Origin: Cytobacillus firmus
GTDB lineage: Bacteria > Bacillota > Bacilli > Bacillales > Cytobacillaceae
Direction: 5' to 3'
DNA length: 64,000 nucleotides
NCBI RefSeq assembly: GCF_023612095.1
Contig: NZ_CP086235.1
Span: 393,001-457,000, forward strand
Part shown: one piece after another, positions 51,615-60,396 of the stretch
Numbering within the stretch: the first letter of the stretch is position 1
Layout: each line of letters starts with the position of its first letter
Translations under genes and position numbers: made by a program
Notes under the pieces: model-generated
The model's database searches: none
Seen by the model: only the letters and a program-made list of their open reading frames with translations
Told to the model about the DNA's origin: nothing

Positions 51615-51636
51615 AATATACTAAATACTGTATTTT
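51615..51636 (+). promoter_or_regulatory. Second yhf operator, upstream of yhfY
   Basis: AATATAC-N8-GTATTTT has the same arms and spacing as the site before yhfZ, with one mismatch. It lies two bases before the yhfY ribosome site, so it may control the yhfY-W genes separately. Confidence 0.6.
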
Positions 51637-51650
51637 GGAGGATTTAAATA

Positions 51651-52025
51651 ATGGATATAAACCAGCTCAAAGAAAGAATGGATATCTTTGTAAGCTCGTC
51701 TGTTGTCAGCACAAAAGCCGCTGATATAACGACATTAGCTTTTATGAATCTGCAGTCACACTTGAAAAAGGATGCCATAGACCGGGCGGAAATGCTTTTC
51801 ACCCATTTGCCGACAGCTCTGACGAGAATTGAAAAGGGTGAACAGGTGGAGGCTCCTCATCCTGCCCTGCTGGAGGAAGTCAAACAGTCACCGGAAGCAT
51901 CCACAGCATTGAAGGAAATCGATTTTATACAGCAGCAATGGAAGAATCAGCTCCCCCAAGAGGAAATCGATTTTCTGCTCATACATTACACAAATGTACT
52001 GCAAATCAACAAAGGAGGAATTTAA
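51651..52025 (+). CDS. yhfY: YhfY, PRD-domain protein
   Basis: A 124-residue protein that is essentially one PRD (PTS regulation domain) module. The two conserved His regions are visible: RAEMLFTHLPTALTRIEKGE and EEIDFLLIHYTNVLQ. PRDs in other regulators are phosphorylated by PTS proteins; here there is no DNA-binding domain, so it may be a phosphorylation sensor that acts through another protein such as YhfZ. It starts at ATG after TTGGAGG. One base separates it from yhfU. Confidence 0.82.
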   Translation: MDINQLKERMDIFVSSSVVSTKAADITTLAFMNLQSHLKKDAIDRAEMLFTHLPTALTRIEKGEQVEAPHPALLEEVKQSPEASTALKEIDFIQQQWKNQLPQEEIDFLLIHYTNVLQINKGGI

Positions 52026-52026
52026 T

Positions 52027-52386
52027 ATGAAAATTGTAGTTGGCGGACAGGTGGATAAAAAAGAGATTGAGAGCTTAATAAAGGAGATTGACAGCAGCAT
52101 AACAACGATGGTCAAATCCGATCTGGAAGCAGCAATGGCCGTTAAGACAGGACAGGCAGATTATTATGTAGGAGCCTGCCACACAGGAGGCGGCGGTGCT
52201 TTAGCCATGGCGATTGCCCTTCTCGGCAAGCCAAACTGCGAGACGGTTTCTATGCCGGGGAAAAAGCCTGTTGAGGAGAAAATTGTAACCGCTGTCAGCG
52301 AAGGGAAGAAAGCATTTGGTTTTACAGCTGACCACAAAGAAGCTGCAGTGCCTATGATTATCAAAGCGTTAAAAAATAAAAGCTAA
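52027..52386 (+). CDS. yhfU: YhfU, DUF2620 protein
   Basis: A 119-residue soluble protein starting MKIVVGGQVDKKEIESLIKE. The Gly-rich segment DYYVGACHTGGGGALAMAIALLG is the DUF2620 signature. ATG 52027 follows AAAGGAGGAATTT; the open frame upstream is inside yhfY. Length and position (just before the yhfT transporter) match E. coli yhfU. The EIIB-like size and its presence beside a PRD protein suggest a phosphorelay or transport partner role, but this is inference. Confidence 0.85.
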   Translation: MKIVVGGQVDKKEIESLIKEIDSSITTMVKSDLEAAMAVKTGQADYYVGACHTGGGGALAMAIALLGKPNCETVSMPGKKPVEEKIVTAVSEGKKAFGFTADHKEAAVPMIIKALKNKS

Positions 52387-52413
52387 TCCATTTTAATTAA
52401 GGGGGAAAAAGAA

Positions 52414-53706
52414 ATGGAAATGACATTAATTATCCTGATTGGTGCCGTTGCTGCTGTCTTGGCCAATATGAACATTGCCGTTTTTAATGATGGGCTCCGT
52501 CCAATTGTCTCTGAACACGTGGAAGGGCGGATGACGAGAAGGGACCTGGCCTTTACTGCCTTTGCGATGAGTTTCGGACTTGTAATCGGATTTGGAATAC
52601 CTTTTACACTCTCGGCCAGTATCATTCTCGTTCACAGTATCCTGCTGGGAACAGATATTATCGGATTGCTGACGCCGAAAAATAAATGGGGAACACCGCT
52701 TGCGGCAGTAATTGGCGGTGCTTATGGGGCAGGGCTGTTAATCGGGCTCGAAGGCTTTGTAAAGCTGTTCGATTACCTGCCGCTTAATTTCCTTGAAGCG
52801 ATGGGAGCGGTTGGAACACCGGTTGTCGTTACCTTTATGGCATTCCCGGCGCTTGCGGTTGCCATGCAGTTCAGCGTGAAAAAAGGGGTCATTACGTTTA
52901 TCGTATCCGCTTTAATCCGTCAGCTGGCTGTCTGGCTGAATGAAAGCGGAGTTCTGACGATTTCAGGCACGACAGTAACACTGAACCAGGAAGGAATGGC
53001 CCTTATTACAGGAATGATCTTCCTGCTTGTTTTTGCCATGAAGGAAAAAGCTGAAGAAGGCTCCTCCATCGATCTTGCTGCTGTATTTAGTGACAAAGTG
53101 GCTAAAATCAGAAAAAATGTTGTGTTCTTTATGATCATTGGCGGTCTCATTGCCGCTGCTACGAATCTATGGATCATGGCAGGAGATCCTATCTCTCTAA
53201 ATCTATTAGCAGAGGGTAAATCAACAGATGCCGGAATTGCTGCGGCTGCCCGTGCGCTCGGCTTTATTCCGCTTGTCGCCAGTACAGCGATCGCAACAGG
53301 CGTATACAGCCCAGTCGGATTCACACTTATCTTCGTCGTCGGATTTTTCTCCCCGAATGTTTGGGTAGCCTTAATCGGCGGTGTCATTATTATTTTCATT
53401 GAAGTTATGCTATTAAGCTCAATTGCGAGATTCCTTGATAAATATCCCGGTGTCCGTAATTCCGGGGAAAATATCCGCAGTGCGATGACCAAGCTTCTGG
53501 AAGTAGCACTATTAATCGGCGGAGCGAACGCTGCCAATGCGATTGCACCAGGGTTCGGATTCTTCTTCATTGCCGGATTCTATCTGCTGAATGAAGCGGC
53601 AGGACGCCCGATTGTCCGCATTGCGGTCGGCCCTGTGGGTGCCATTGCAGTCGGAATCATTGCCAATATCCTGGTTGCAATTGGAATCATGAACATACCT
53701 CAGTAA
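52414..53706 (+). CDS. yhfT: YhfT membrane transporter-like protein
   Basis: A 430-residue integral membrane protein with about 11-12 transmembrane helices. Glycine-rich helices (AVIGGAYGAGLLIGLEGFVKLFDYLP and AVGPVGAIAVGIIANILVAIGIM) match the YhfT family (DUF3360-like/EIIC-like fold). It probably imports the substrate handled by the enzymes downstream. The substrate is unknown. It starts at ATG behind AAGGGGGAAAAAG and is followed by php after 29 bases. Confidence 0.85.
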   Translation: MEMTLIILIGAVAAVLANMNIAVFNDGLRPIVSEHVEGRMTRRDLAFTAFAMSFGLVIGFGIPFTLSASIILVHSILLGTDIIGLLTPKNKWGTPLAAVIGGAYGAGLLIGLEGFVKLFDYLPLNFLEAMGAVGTPVVVTFMAFPALAVAMQFSVKKGVITFIVSALIRQLAVWLNESGVLTISGTTVTLNQEGMALITGMIFLLVFAMKEKAEEGSSIDLAAVFSDKVAKIRKNVVFFMIIGGLIAAATNLWIMAGDPISLNLLAEGKSTDAGIAAAARALGFIPLVASTAIATGVYSPVGFTLIFVVGFFSPNVWVALIGGVIIIFIEVMLLSSIARFLDKYPGVRNSGENIRSAMTKLLEVALLIGGANAANAIAPGFGFFFIAGFYLLNEAAGRPIVRIAVGPVGAIAVGIIANILVAIGIMNIPQ

Positions 53707-53735
53707 AAAAAACAAATAGAACGGAGCGGACAGCC

Positions 53736-54653
53736 ATGATACAAACCGTACTTGGAAAAATTGCTCCGGAAGAATTGGGGATTTGCTCAGCTCACGAGCA
53801 TCTCTCCATTGATCTTTCGCGGGTAAAAAAAGATCCGGATACGATTCTGGATGATGAACAGGGCATGCGTGAGGAACTGGAGGATTTTTTCCGCCTCGGC
53901 GGAAGGTCAATGGTGGAAGTGACGAATGACGGCATGGGCCGGGATGCTCTTGTGCTAAAAAGGCTGAGCGAGGCGACAGGAGTTCACCTTATTACATGCA
54001 CAGGCTTTTATAAAGATCCTTATATCCCGGATTTTGCCGACGGATGGAAAGCGGAACAGTTTGCACAGCATTTTATCAAAGAAGCAAAGGAAGGGATTGA
54101 TGATACAGGCATACTTCCGGGTGTCATCGGGGAAGTGGGCACAAGCAAAAATGAAATGAAGCCGATCGAACGTGAGCTGTTAATTGGTGCAGCTATGGCT
54201 GGTATAGAAACCGGCCTTCCGGTGACAACCCATACAACACTCGGAACACTCGGGCTTGAACAGGTAGAGCTGCTGATGAAGCATGGTCTGCCGGCTGATC
54301 AGATCATCATTGGCCATCAGGACCTCAACCCGAATAAAGACGAAGTTCTCGCTGTTTTGGAAACAGGAGCCTATATCGCATTTGATACGATTGGGAAAAA
54401 TAATTACCGTCCAGATGAAGAAAGAGCAGACTTTCTTATGGATTTTATAAACCGCGGATATGAAAAGCAAATTCTCCTTTCAGCAGACTTAACCCGCAAA
54501 TCGCATTGGAAGAAGCACGGAGGCCCGGGCTACGGTCTTGTGCTTGAGACGTTTATTCCAAAATTGAAGAAATCCGGAGTGCCGGAAAGCATCCTTCATC
54601 AATTTTTGACCGTTAATCCATCCAGAGCTTTTTCAATAAGGGAGCGATCATAG
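53736..54653 (+). CDS. php: Phosphotriesterase-homology protein Php
   Basis: A 305-residue metal hydrolase of the amidohydrolase superfamily. Metal ligands are visible: SAHEHLS (H20, H22), GVIGEVGTSKNEM (a bridging Glu, where true phosphotriesterases have a carbamylated Lys), TTHTTLG, IGHQDLN and SADLTRKSH (the last Asp). It is therefore a lactonase- or phosphodiesterase-like enzyme rather than a pesticide hydrolase. The E. coli counterpart sits in the same yhf gene set. GTG of yhfS overlaps its stop by one base. Confidence 0.88.
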   Translation: MIQTVLGKIAPEELGICSAHEHLSIDLSRVKKDPDTILDDEQGMREELEDFFRLGGRSMVEVTNDGMGRDALVLKRLSEATGVHLITCTGFYKDPYIPDFADGWKAEQFAQHFIKEAKEGIDDTGILPGVIGEVGTSKNEMKPIERELLIGAAMAGIETGLPVTTHTTLGTLGLEQVELLMKHGLPADQIIIGHQDLNPNKDEVLAVLETGAYIAFDTIGKNNYRPDEERADFLMDFINRGYEKQILLSADLTRKSHWKKHGGPGYGLVLETFIPKLKKSGVPESILHQFLTVNPSRAFSIRERS

Positions 54654-55798
54654 TGTCCACATACAACCGAGCCCAATTAAAGTACGCAAATTCAATTTTG
54701 CCAAGCTTATCCATACAGGAAGCACAGGAAAAACAATTCAAACTGGTCGACAGAATGAGCCGCCACTTCAAAGGCAGGCAATTTCTATCAATGGGAGACC
54801 TTGGAGTTTCTCCAACCTATAAGCGTCCGGAACAGACGTATCTTGTGGAAAGAGTTCTGGCTGATTTCTTTGAAACAGAAGACTGTGCCCTTGTCAGGGG
54901 AGCCGGAACCGGCGCAATCCGCAATATTCTTAGCATGCTTCTGTCTCCTGGAGATGAAATGTTCATTCACACGGCCCCTGTTTATACGACGACAAAGGAA
55001 ACGTTAAGAATCTTAGGCATCAAAACAGTCCAGGCAGATTACAACCATCTTGAGGAAATAAGAACGGCCATCAGGACTAATCAAAATCCTAAAGTTTTCT
55101 ATATTCAGCATGCCCGCCAGCAGCCTGCAGATCATTACCAATTGGCCGAAGTCATCAAAGCTGTGAAGGAAGAGCGCCCGGATCTTCCAATTGTCGTGGA
55201 TGACAATTATTGCGCGTTGAAGACAAAGGGAATTGGCGTGGAACTAGGGGCGGATTACTCCACCTTTTCCGGATTCAAGCTTCTCGGGCCGGAAGGAATT
55301 GCCGTCATTGCCGGCAAAAAAGACGCCATCGAACGGGTGCATCACTATAACTACTCGGGCGGCGGCCAGGTTCAGGGCTACGAAGCCATGGAGCTGTTAA
55401 GAATGATGACCTTCGCGCCTGTCTCGCTGGCTATTCAGAACGAGCAGGTGGAAGAGCTCTGCCGCCGTCTGAATGAAGGGGCAGTGAACGGAATTTTCGC
55501 CGCTTACATGACAAATGCCCAATCCAAGAACGTCATTGTAGAGCTCGAAGATCCGATTGCCCAAAGCGTGATCAGCATCAGTGATGAGCATGGGGCGGCC
55601 ACCCATCCGGTTGGGGCAGAATCAAAATATGAAATCATTCCGATGATTTACCGTGTTTCCGGCAGCTTTTTGGAAGCACAGCCTGAGCTGAAGGATTATG
55701 GGCTGCGCATCAATCCGATGAAATCAGGAGCGAACACGATCATCGGCATTCTCGAAAAAGTGATACCTCTTGCAAAAGAAGTGCAGCATCATCGTTGA
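54653..55798 (+). CDS. yhfS: YhfS, PLP-dependent aminotransferase-like enzyme
   Basis: A 381-residue fold-type I PLP enzyme of the aspartate aminotransferase/beta-eliminase group. VVDDNYCALKTKGIG supplies the ring-binding Asp, and STFSGFKLLGPEGIAVIAG supplies the likely Schiff-base Lys. YNYSGGGQVQGYEAMELLRMM follows. The GTG start overlaps php. It has a racemase-like partner (yhfX) next, so the pair may interconvert or cleave an amino acid-type intermediate. Confidence 0.88.
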   Translation: MSTYNRAQLKYANSILPSLSIQEAQEKQFKLVDRMSRHFKGRQFLSMGDLGVSPTYKRPEQTYLVERVLADFFETEDCALVRGAGTGAIRNILSMLLSPGDEMFIHTAPVYTTTKETLRILGIKTVQADYNHLEEIRTAIRTNQNPKVFYIQHARQQPADHYQLAEVIKAVKEERPDLPIVVDDNYCALKTKGIGVELGADYSTFSGFKLLGPEGIAVIAGKKDAIERVHHYNYSGGGQVQGYEAMELLRMMTFAPVSLAIQNEQVEELCRRLNEGAVNGIFAAYMTNAQSKNVIVELEDPIAQSVISISDEHGAATHPVGAESKYEIIPMIYRVSGSFLEAQPELKDYGLRINPMKSGANTIIGILEKVIPLAKEVQHHR

Positions 55799-55825
55799 TA
55801 CCCGTAAATAAAGGGGGAAACTTCC

Positions 55826-56986
55826 ATGTTTTTAGATGTAACAAAGCGCAGAAATCCTAAGCTGATTCAATCGGGTGTCACCTTGCATCAAAGCGGTCAG
55901 ATACCCCCGAATACGTATGTGATTGACCTCGATATACTCGGAGAGAATGTTGCAGCTATGGCGGAAACGGCAAAAAACCATGACTTTACGCTTTATTTCA
56001 TGAGCAAGCAGCTTGGAAGACTTCCAATTATAGGTCAGTTTATTGCAGAGCATGGCATCGAAAAGGCGGTTGCTGTTGAATTCGACGAAGCCAAAACACT
56101 GGCAGAAGGCGGCGTGAAAATGGGAAACGTCGGGCACCTGGTCCAGCCAGGAAAAAATCAGTGGCAGGAAGTGCTGTCATGGAATCCTGAGGTCATTACC
56201 CTATTTTCCCTTGCACGTGCCAGACAGCTTTCCGATGCGGCTGTTCAGACAGGAAAGGTGCAGGATGTACTTCTAAGGATGTATGCAGAAGACGATATGA
56301 TATATCCCGGACAGCAGGGAGGCTTTCAATTGGAAAAGCTGGATGAAGAGCTTCACGAACTGGCCGGACTTCCCGGGATTAACATAGCAGGCGTCACGAC
56401 CTTCCCGAACTTTCAGCTATCTGAAGATAAGAAAAGTATGGAACCGACTCCTAACCTTACAACCCTTTTAAAAGCAAAAGAGGCTCTGGAAGAAAAGGGC
56501 ATTGCAGTAAAACAGGTAAACGGCCCAAGTGCGACCAGCTGTGAAACCATACCGTTCCTGGCAGAACAAGGTGTAACACATGGAGAACCGGGACATGCCC
56601 TTACCGGAACGACCCCGCTGCATGCATACCGGGATCTCCCCGAGAAACCGGCCATTGTATATGTAACGGAAGTGTCCCACCAGGATCAGGAGAATTATTA
56701 TGTCATCGGCGGCGGCTACTACGGTCGCTCCAATCTAACAGGGTGTCTGGTCGGAAATGATGAAAAAAACATATTGAACCAGTATGTAAAAGCAATCGAA
56801 CCGGCTCCTGAAGCGATTGATTACTATGGTGCGATTGAAAAGCCGGACAGCTTTCAGATATCTGAAGGCGATACAGCTGTTTTCTCTTTCCGCACCCAGG
56901 TGTTCGTCACAAGGGCCCATATTGCCCTGGTAAAAGGAATTCAAAGCGGAAAGCCGGAACTGGTTCACTTTGAGAGGAAGTGGTAA
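55826..56986 (+). CDS. yhfX: YhfX, alanine-racemase-like PLP enzyme
   Basis: A 386-residue fold-type III PLP enzyme. YVIDLDILGENVAAMAETAKNHDFTLYFMSKQLGRLP carries the expected PLP-binding Lys (in MSKQ). GHLVQPGKNQWQEVLSWNPEVITLFSLARARQ and the later QVNGPSATSCETIPFLAEQGVTHGEPGHALTG segment follow the family. Whether it racemises, decarboxylates or eliminates cannot be read from the sequence. It starts at ATG after AAAGGGGGAAAC. Confidence 0.87.
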   Translation: MFLDVTKRRNPKLIQSGVTLHQSGQIPPNTYVIDLDILGENVAAMAETAKNHDFTLYFMSKQLGRLPIIGQFIAEHGIEKAVAVEFDEAKTLAEGGVKMGNVGHLVQPGKNQWQEVLSWNPEVITLFSLARARQLSDAAVQTGKVQDVLLRMYAEDDMIYPGQQGGFQLEKLDEELHELAGLPGINIAGVTTFPNFQLSEDKKSMEPTPNLTTLLKAKEALEEKGIAVKQVNGPSATSCETIPFLAEQGVTHGEPGHALTGTTPLHAYRDLPEKPAIVYVTEVSHQDQENYYVIGGGYYGRSNLTGCLVGNDEKNILNQYVKAIEPAPEAIDYYGAIEKPDSFQISEGDTAVFSFRTQVFVTRAHIALVKGIQSGKPELVHFERKW

Positions 56987-56988
56987 GG

Positions 56989-58182
56989 ATGGCAAAAGCA
57001 ATTCTGCTGGTGATTGACAGCTTTGGAATCGGCGCAATGGAGGATTGCCGAAAGTTCAGCCCTTCTGACTGCAGGGCCAATACCTATAAGCATATCCGGG
57101 AATCTGCTGCTTTTTTAGAAATACCAACTCTATATAGGCTTGGGCTGGGAGCGCTTGTGGATGGGAAGGAAGCCCCTGCCAATGCTTACGGCTTCTCGGC
57201 ATTGGCCCATCACGGGGCAGACACATACCTCGGGCATCAGGAAATTGCAGGGAGCTGCCCGAAGCGCTCAAATAAAAGACTGATGAAAGATATTCATCCA
57301 GATCTGGCCAAGGCATTAACGGAAGCAGGCTATGTGGTTGAATACCCATGGAAAGACCGGCCGGTGCTATTAGTGAATAGTGCCTGTGTGATCGGGGATA
57401 ATCTCGAATCTTCATTGGGAAACATCATCAATTTAACTGCTGATTTTAATAAAATGCCTTTCCAGGAATTAAAGGAAGTCGGGAAAATTGTCCGCCAGAA
57501 TGTAGACACCAGCCGTGTTATTGCATTTGGAGGACCCTATACAACCATTGAACATATCCTGTCAGTTGTCCATGAAAAAAATCCAGGCCAATGTGGAGTG
57601 GATGCCCCAAAGGCCAAGGTGTACGGCAAAGGCTATGAAGTCTATCACATGGGCTACGGCGTAAACATAGACGGACAATTTCCGATGATCGCTGCCCGGC
57701 ACGGCCTTAAAGTCCACCGGATTGGCAAAACGGCAGATGTTTTACATGGCGAAGGACCTGCAGAACCAATTGTCGATACGGAAAAAGTATTACAAGCTTT
57801 AGAGAGTACTTATTTAGAAGAAAAAGAGGATGCCGCATTTCTGGTAAATGTACAGGAAACCGATTTGGCAGGCCATGCCGAAGATACAGAATGGTATGCG
57901 AGCCTGCTCAATACAACCGATCAGTGGCTCGCGGAATTCCTGCCCAAGATGGAAGAGGACGACCTGCTCATGATCATGGCCGACCATGGCAACGACCCGA
58001 CCATCGGCCACTCCAACCATACGAGGGAATACGTCCCGATCCTCGTTGCCGGTAAGCGGGTAAAACCGGTTAACATCGGGAAGCGCAATTCGATGGCTGA
58101 TGTTGGGGCGACATTCAGCGAGTTTTTTGGACTGCCTGCTACTGAGGAGGGCGAGAGTTTTTTGGGAAAGATTATAGATTAA
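56989..58182 (+). CDS. yhfW: YhfW, phosphopentomutase-like enzyme
   Basis: A 397-residue metalloenzyme of the alkaline phosphatase superfamily, close to phosphopentomutase DeoB. It begins KAILLVIDSFGIGAMEDC (metal-binding Asp) and contains ADTYLGHQEIAGSCPKR, where DeoB has its phosphorylated Thr region; here the residues differ. NVQETDLAGHAED and LLMIMADHGNDPTIGHSNHTREYVPILV supply the other metal ligands. I chose ATG 56989 (GAGAGGAAG eight bases upstream) over GTG 56980. It is the last gene of the yhf set. Confidence 0.87.
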   Translation: MAKAILLVIDSFGIGAMEDCRKFSPSDCRANTYKHIRESAAFLEIPTLYRLGLGALVDGKEAPANAYGFSALAHHGADTYLGHQEIAGSCPKRSNKRLMKDIHPDLAKALTEAGYVVEYPWKDRPVLLVNSACVIGDNLESSLGNIINLTADFNKMPFQELKEVGKIVRQNVDTSRVIAFGGPYTTIEHILSVVHEKNPGQCGVDAPKAKVYGKGYEVYHMGYGVNIDGQFPMIAARHGLKVHRIGKTADVLHGEGPAEPIVDTEKVLQALESTYLEEKEDAAFLVNVQETDLAGHAEDTEWYASLLNTTDQWLAEFLPKMEEDDLLMIMADHGNDPTIGHSNHTREYVPILVAGKRVKPVNIGKRNSMADVGATFSEFFGLPATEEGESFLGKIID

Positions 58183-58338
58183 TGGGGACAAAGGGACAAG
58201 TGCTCGTCCCTCCCTAAAAACGGGGGTATTTATACCTTGAACACAATTTCAAATACTTAACATAAAGAAGGTTTCTTCCAACAAATTAGTAATCTAGAAG
58301 TTTTCCGCATTTAAGAACATGTTTTGGTAAAGCCCCTA

Positions 58339-59052
58339 TTATATTTCTAATATAGGGCCATCTCTCCATGGATGTCCTCCCAGGGGGCCGTTGTTATAAG
58401 TAGGAAGATGATATCCTTGTTCCGGAGTTAATTCTTGGAATCCGGAAAGGGCAACCAAATCCTTACGAATAAAAAACGCATTGACTCCCCTCAAATCAGT
58501 TCCTAATAAAGCATACCCTAATTTCTTTGCAAGTTCCGAAAGAGAAGTTAAACTGGCTCCATAATAAGATGTTCCATCCCAAACAAAATTTGGATTATAT
58601 GGTATCACCATTTTTTGAGGCGGAGGATAAGATGCATTATATTCTATGACTACTATTCGTGGTTTATATTCTATCAAAGCATTCCAAGCCCAGTAATCGT
58701 TACCATCGATATCAATCGACAATAAGTCAAATTCTGCAGGAACATAATTATGTTTGAATATTGATGAAATATTATCTTTCGTCACAAATTGATGTACTGT
58801 TTTTACAAACTTATGGTTGGAAAAGTTAGCCTTTAACCTTTTATAATTTTCTTCATGCCCTTCGATCATAAGACCTGACCAATTATTGAATAAGGATAGA
58901 TAGGCGGTGTTGCATTCTGATCCATCTTGTACGCCAATTTCCACAAAATATTTATTTGTTGTCCCTATTCGTAAAAATAGCTCTTCAATGATTCCATCTT
59001 CCCCATTCTGAGATCTTACCTTCTTTTCATAAGAATTGATACTACCCCGCAT
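58339..59052 (-). CDS. FkbM-like SAM-dependent methyltransferase-type protein
   Basis: A 237-residue protein with a Rossmann-like start: KYFVEIGVQDGSECNTAYLS (motif I-like), GLMIEGHEENYKRLKANF (motif II) and FDLLSIDIDGNDYWAWNAL. These fit FkbM-type methyltransferases, although the glycine loop is incomplete. IVVIEYNASYPPPQKMVIPY and the C-terminal Pro/Gly-rich tail are typical of polysaccharide-cluster members. I use ATG 59052, eight bases after AGGAAGG. It is a solitary gene in an accessory stretch; the substrate is unknown. Confidence 0.65.
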   Translation of the reverse strand: MRGSINSYEKKVRSQNGEDGIIEELFLRIGTTNKYFVEIGVQDGSECNTAYLSLFNNWSGLMIEGHEENYKRLKANFSNHKFVKTVHQFVTKDNISSIFKHNYVPAEFDLLSIDIDGNDYWAWNALIEYKPRIVVIEYNASYPPPQKMVIPYNPNFVWDGTSYYGASLTSLSELAKKLGYALLGTDLRGVNAFFIRKDLVALSGFQELTPEQGYHLPTYNNGPLGGHPWRDGPILEI

Positions 59053-59265
59053 TTGGATCACCTTCCTGATAATTTAATTACAATCACACTTAACCATATA
59101 AATGCGTGCAGTGATACTATGTTAATGTTGGTTTCTTATGACAAATAACCATTTTTCAATGAATCATATTCTCGTTCCGATACACAAGCATGCAAAAACA
59201 TGGTGAATATATAGTATTCGGGGACATAATGAATAGATTAAACTTTTCGGCAAAAAGAAGAGAGT

Positions 59266-59294
59266 TTGGGTATCCAAGAGGTACCCAACTTTTT
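59266..59294 (+). terminator. Orphan intrinsic terminator
   Basis: TTGGGTA pairs with TACCCAA and is followed by CTTTTT. No plus-strand gene precedes it within 1 kb except yhfW. The intron-like sequence starts at the next base. Confidence 0.7.
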
Positions 59295-59530
59295 GTGTGC
59301 GCCTGGCATTGGGCTAAAACTTAATTGTGAAAGCCCACTACAAGCTTGGTAGTAGGAACTGTTAGCCTGGTAAGGGTGTTCACTGTTAGGAAGAATCTGA
59401 AGGAATCCGTGGCAAAATCCCTAAACGAAGGACATAAATTGTCCCGTAAGAGAAATTAAACCATTTGACCGAGTTTTCAAACGGGTTTATAGGGAAACTA
59501 GAAAAGGTGATTATTATCTTATTTAAAGGA
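59295..59530 (+). mobile_element. Probable 5' remnant of a group IIC intron
   Basis: The sequence begins GTGTGCGCCTGGCATTGGGC, fitting the 5' consensus GUGYG of group II introns. It continues with GTGAAAGCCC, GGTGTTCACTG and GAATCTGAAGGAATCC, words typical of domain I in Bacillus introns. It sits immediately after a terminator, the usual target of class C introns. No reverse transcriptase frame and no clear domain V are present, so this is a deleted relic. The call rests on recalled motifs, not an alignment. Confidence 0.6.
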
Positions 59531-59580
59531 GGGAAGTCTAGCTCGAAGCACCAGCATAATACATAAAGAGGAGTGTCCAA

Positions 59581-60198
59581 ATGAAATACATAAAATGGAT
59601 TACAGCCGCTGTCGCAATGGTATTTGTGCTGAGCTTCAGCCAGCCGAAAGCAGAGGCAGCTGTTTTAAAGAGTGGCTCAGCAGGCCCGGAAGTTACATAT
59701 ATTCAATCAGCATTACAAAAGCTTGGTTATTTTAATACAGACCATACAGGGTATTATGGAACGGTAACAGAGAATGCAGTAAGAAACTTTCAGTATGACT
59801 TCGGTTTAGCCGCTGATGGCATAGTGGGAGTTAACACGGCAGAAATGCTTCGAAATGTGGACATGCTGGCTCATGTCGTTTATGGGGAAGCGCGCGGGGA
59901 AAGCTATGAAGGCCAAGTGGCAGTTGCCGCTGTCATTCTCAATCGCATGGAGTCGAATGAATTTCCTGATACATTCTCCAATGTGATTTTCCAAAAGAAT
60001 GCCATTACAGCTGTGAATGATGGGCAGTACTGGCTGCAGCCTGATGCTACAGCTTATCAGGCAGTAAGAGATGCCTTTGATGGATGGGACCCTACCGGCG
60101 GTGCCGTCTATTATTACAATCCTTATACCGCTTCGGATCAATGGATATTTACTAGAACAGTCATTAAACAAATCGGCAGTCACAATTTTGCCTATTAA
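59581..60198 (+). CDS. SleB/CwlJ-type cell wall hydrolase
   Basis: A 205-residue exported hydrolase related to spore cortex-lytic enzymes. A signal peptide (about residues 1-27, ending AEAAV) is followed by a peptidoglycan-binding domain (GSAGPEVTYIQSALQKLGYF; YYGTVTENAVRNFQYDFGL). The SleB/CwlJ catalytic domain starts LAHVVYGEARGESYEGQVAVAAVILNR with the conserved catalytic Glu and continues to the terminal GSHNFAY. The short length fits YkvT-like paralogues better than full SleB. The ribosome site AAAGAGGAG lies after the intron remnant. Confidence 0.87.
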   Translation: MKYIKWITAAVAMVFVLSFSQPKAEAAVLKSGSAGPEVTYIQSALQKLGYFNTDHTGYYGTVTENAVRNFQYDFGLAADGIVGVNTAEMLRNVDMLAHVVYGEARGESYEGQVAVAAVILNRMESNEFPDTFSNVIFQKNAITAVNDGQYWLQPDATAYQAVRDAFDGWDPTGGAVYYYNPYTASDQWIFTRTVIKQIGSHNFAY

Positions 60199-60396
60199 AT
60201 TGGGGCACCTTACCTGTACAAGCGGGAAAAGGTGTCTTATTTGGTTCTGCAGGAAAATCCGAATGCAAATCTGGTAATTTTTATTACAAATATATTAAAA
60301 TCATCTTAATTTGTAACGGAAATAGAGTTTTACTGACATCTTTCTGTTATCTATTGATGTTAATATGTTCCTATCAAGGGACATAAAGGAGATATC

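Noticed and set aside
53736..54653. Organophosphate-degrading phosphotriesterase
   Set aside because: The metal-bridging carbamylated Lys position is Glu and the context is the yhf set, so organophosphate hydrolysis is not supported.
58185..58212. Terminator after yhfW (AGGGAC/GTCCCT)
   Set aside because: The arms pair, but no T-run follows on either strand; it may be a degraded repeat. I could not assign it.
60340..60370. WalR box before the LysM-3D gene
   Set aside because: TGTTAT and TGTTAA are present, but the gap is 7 bases instead of the 5 expected for WalR.
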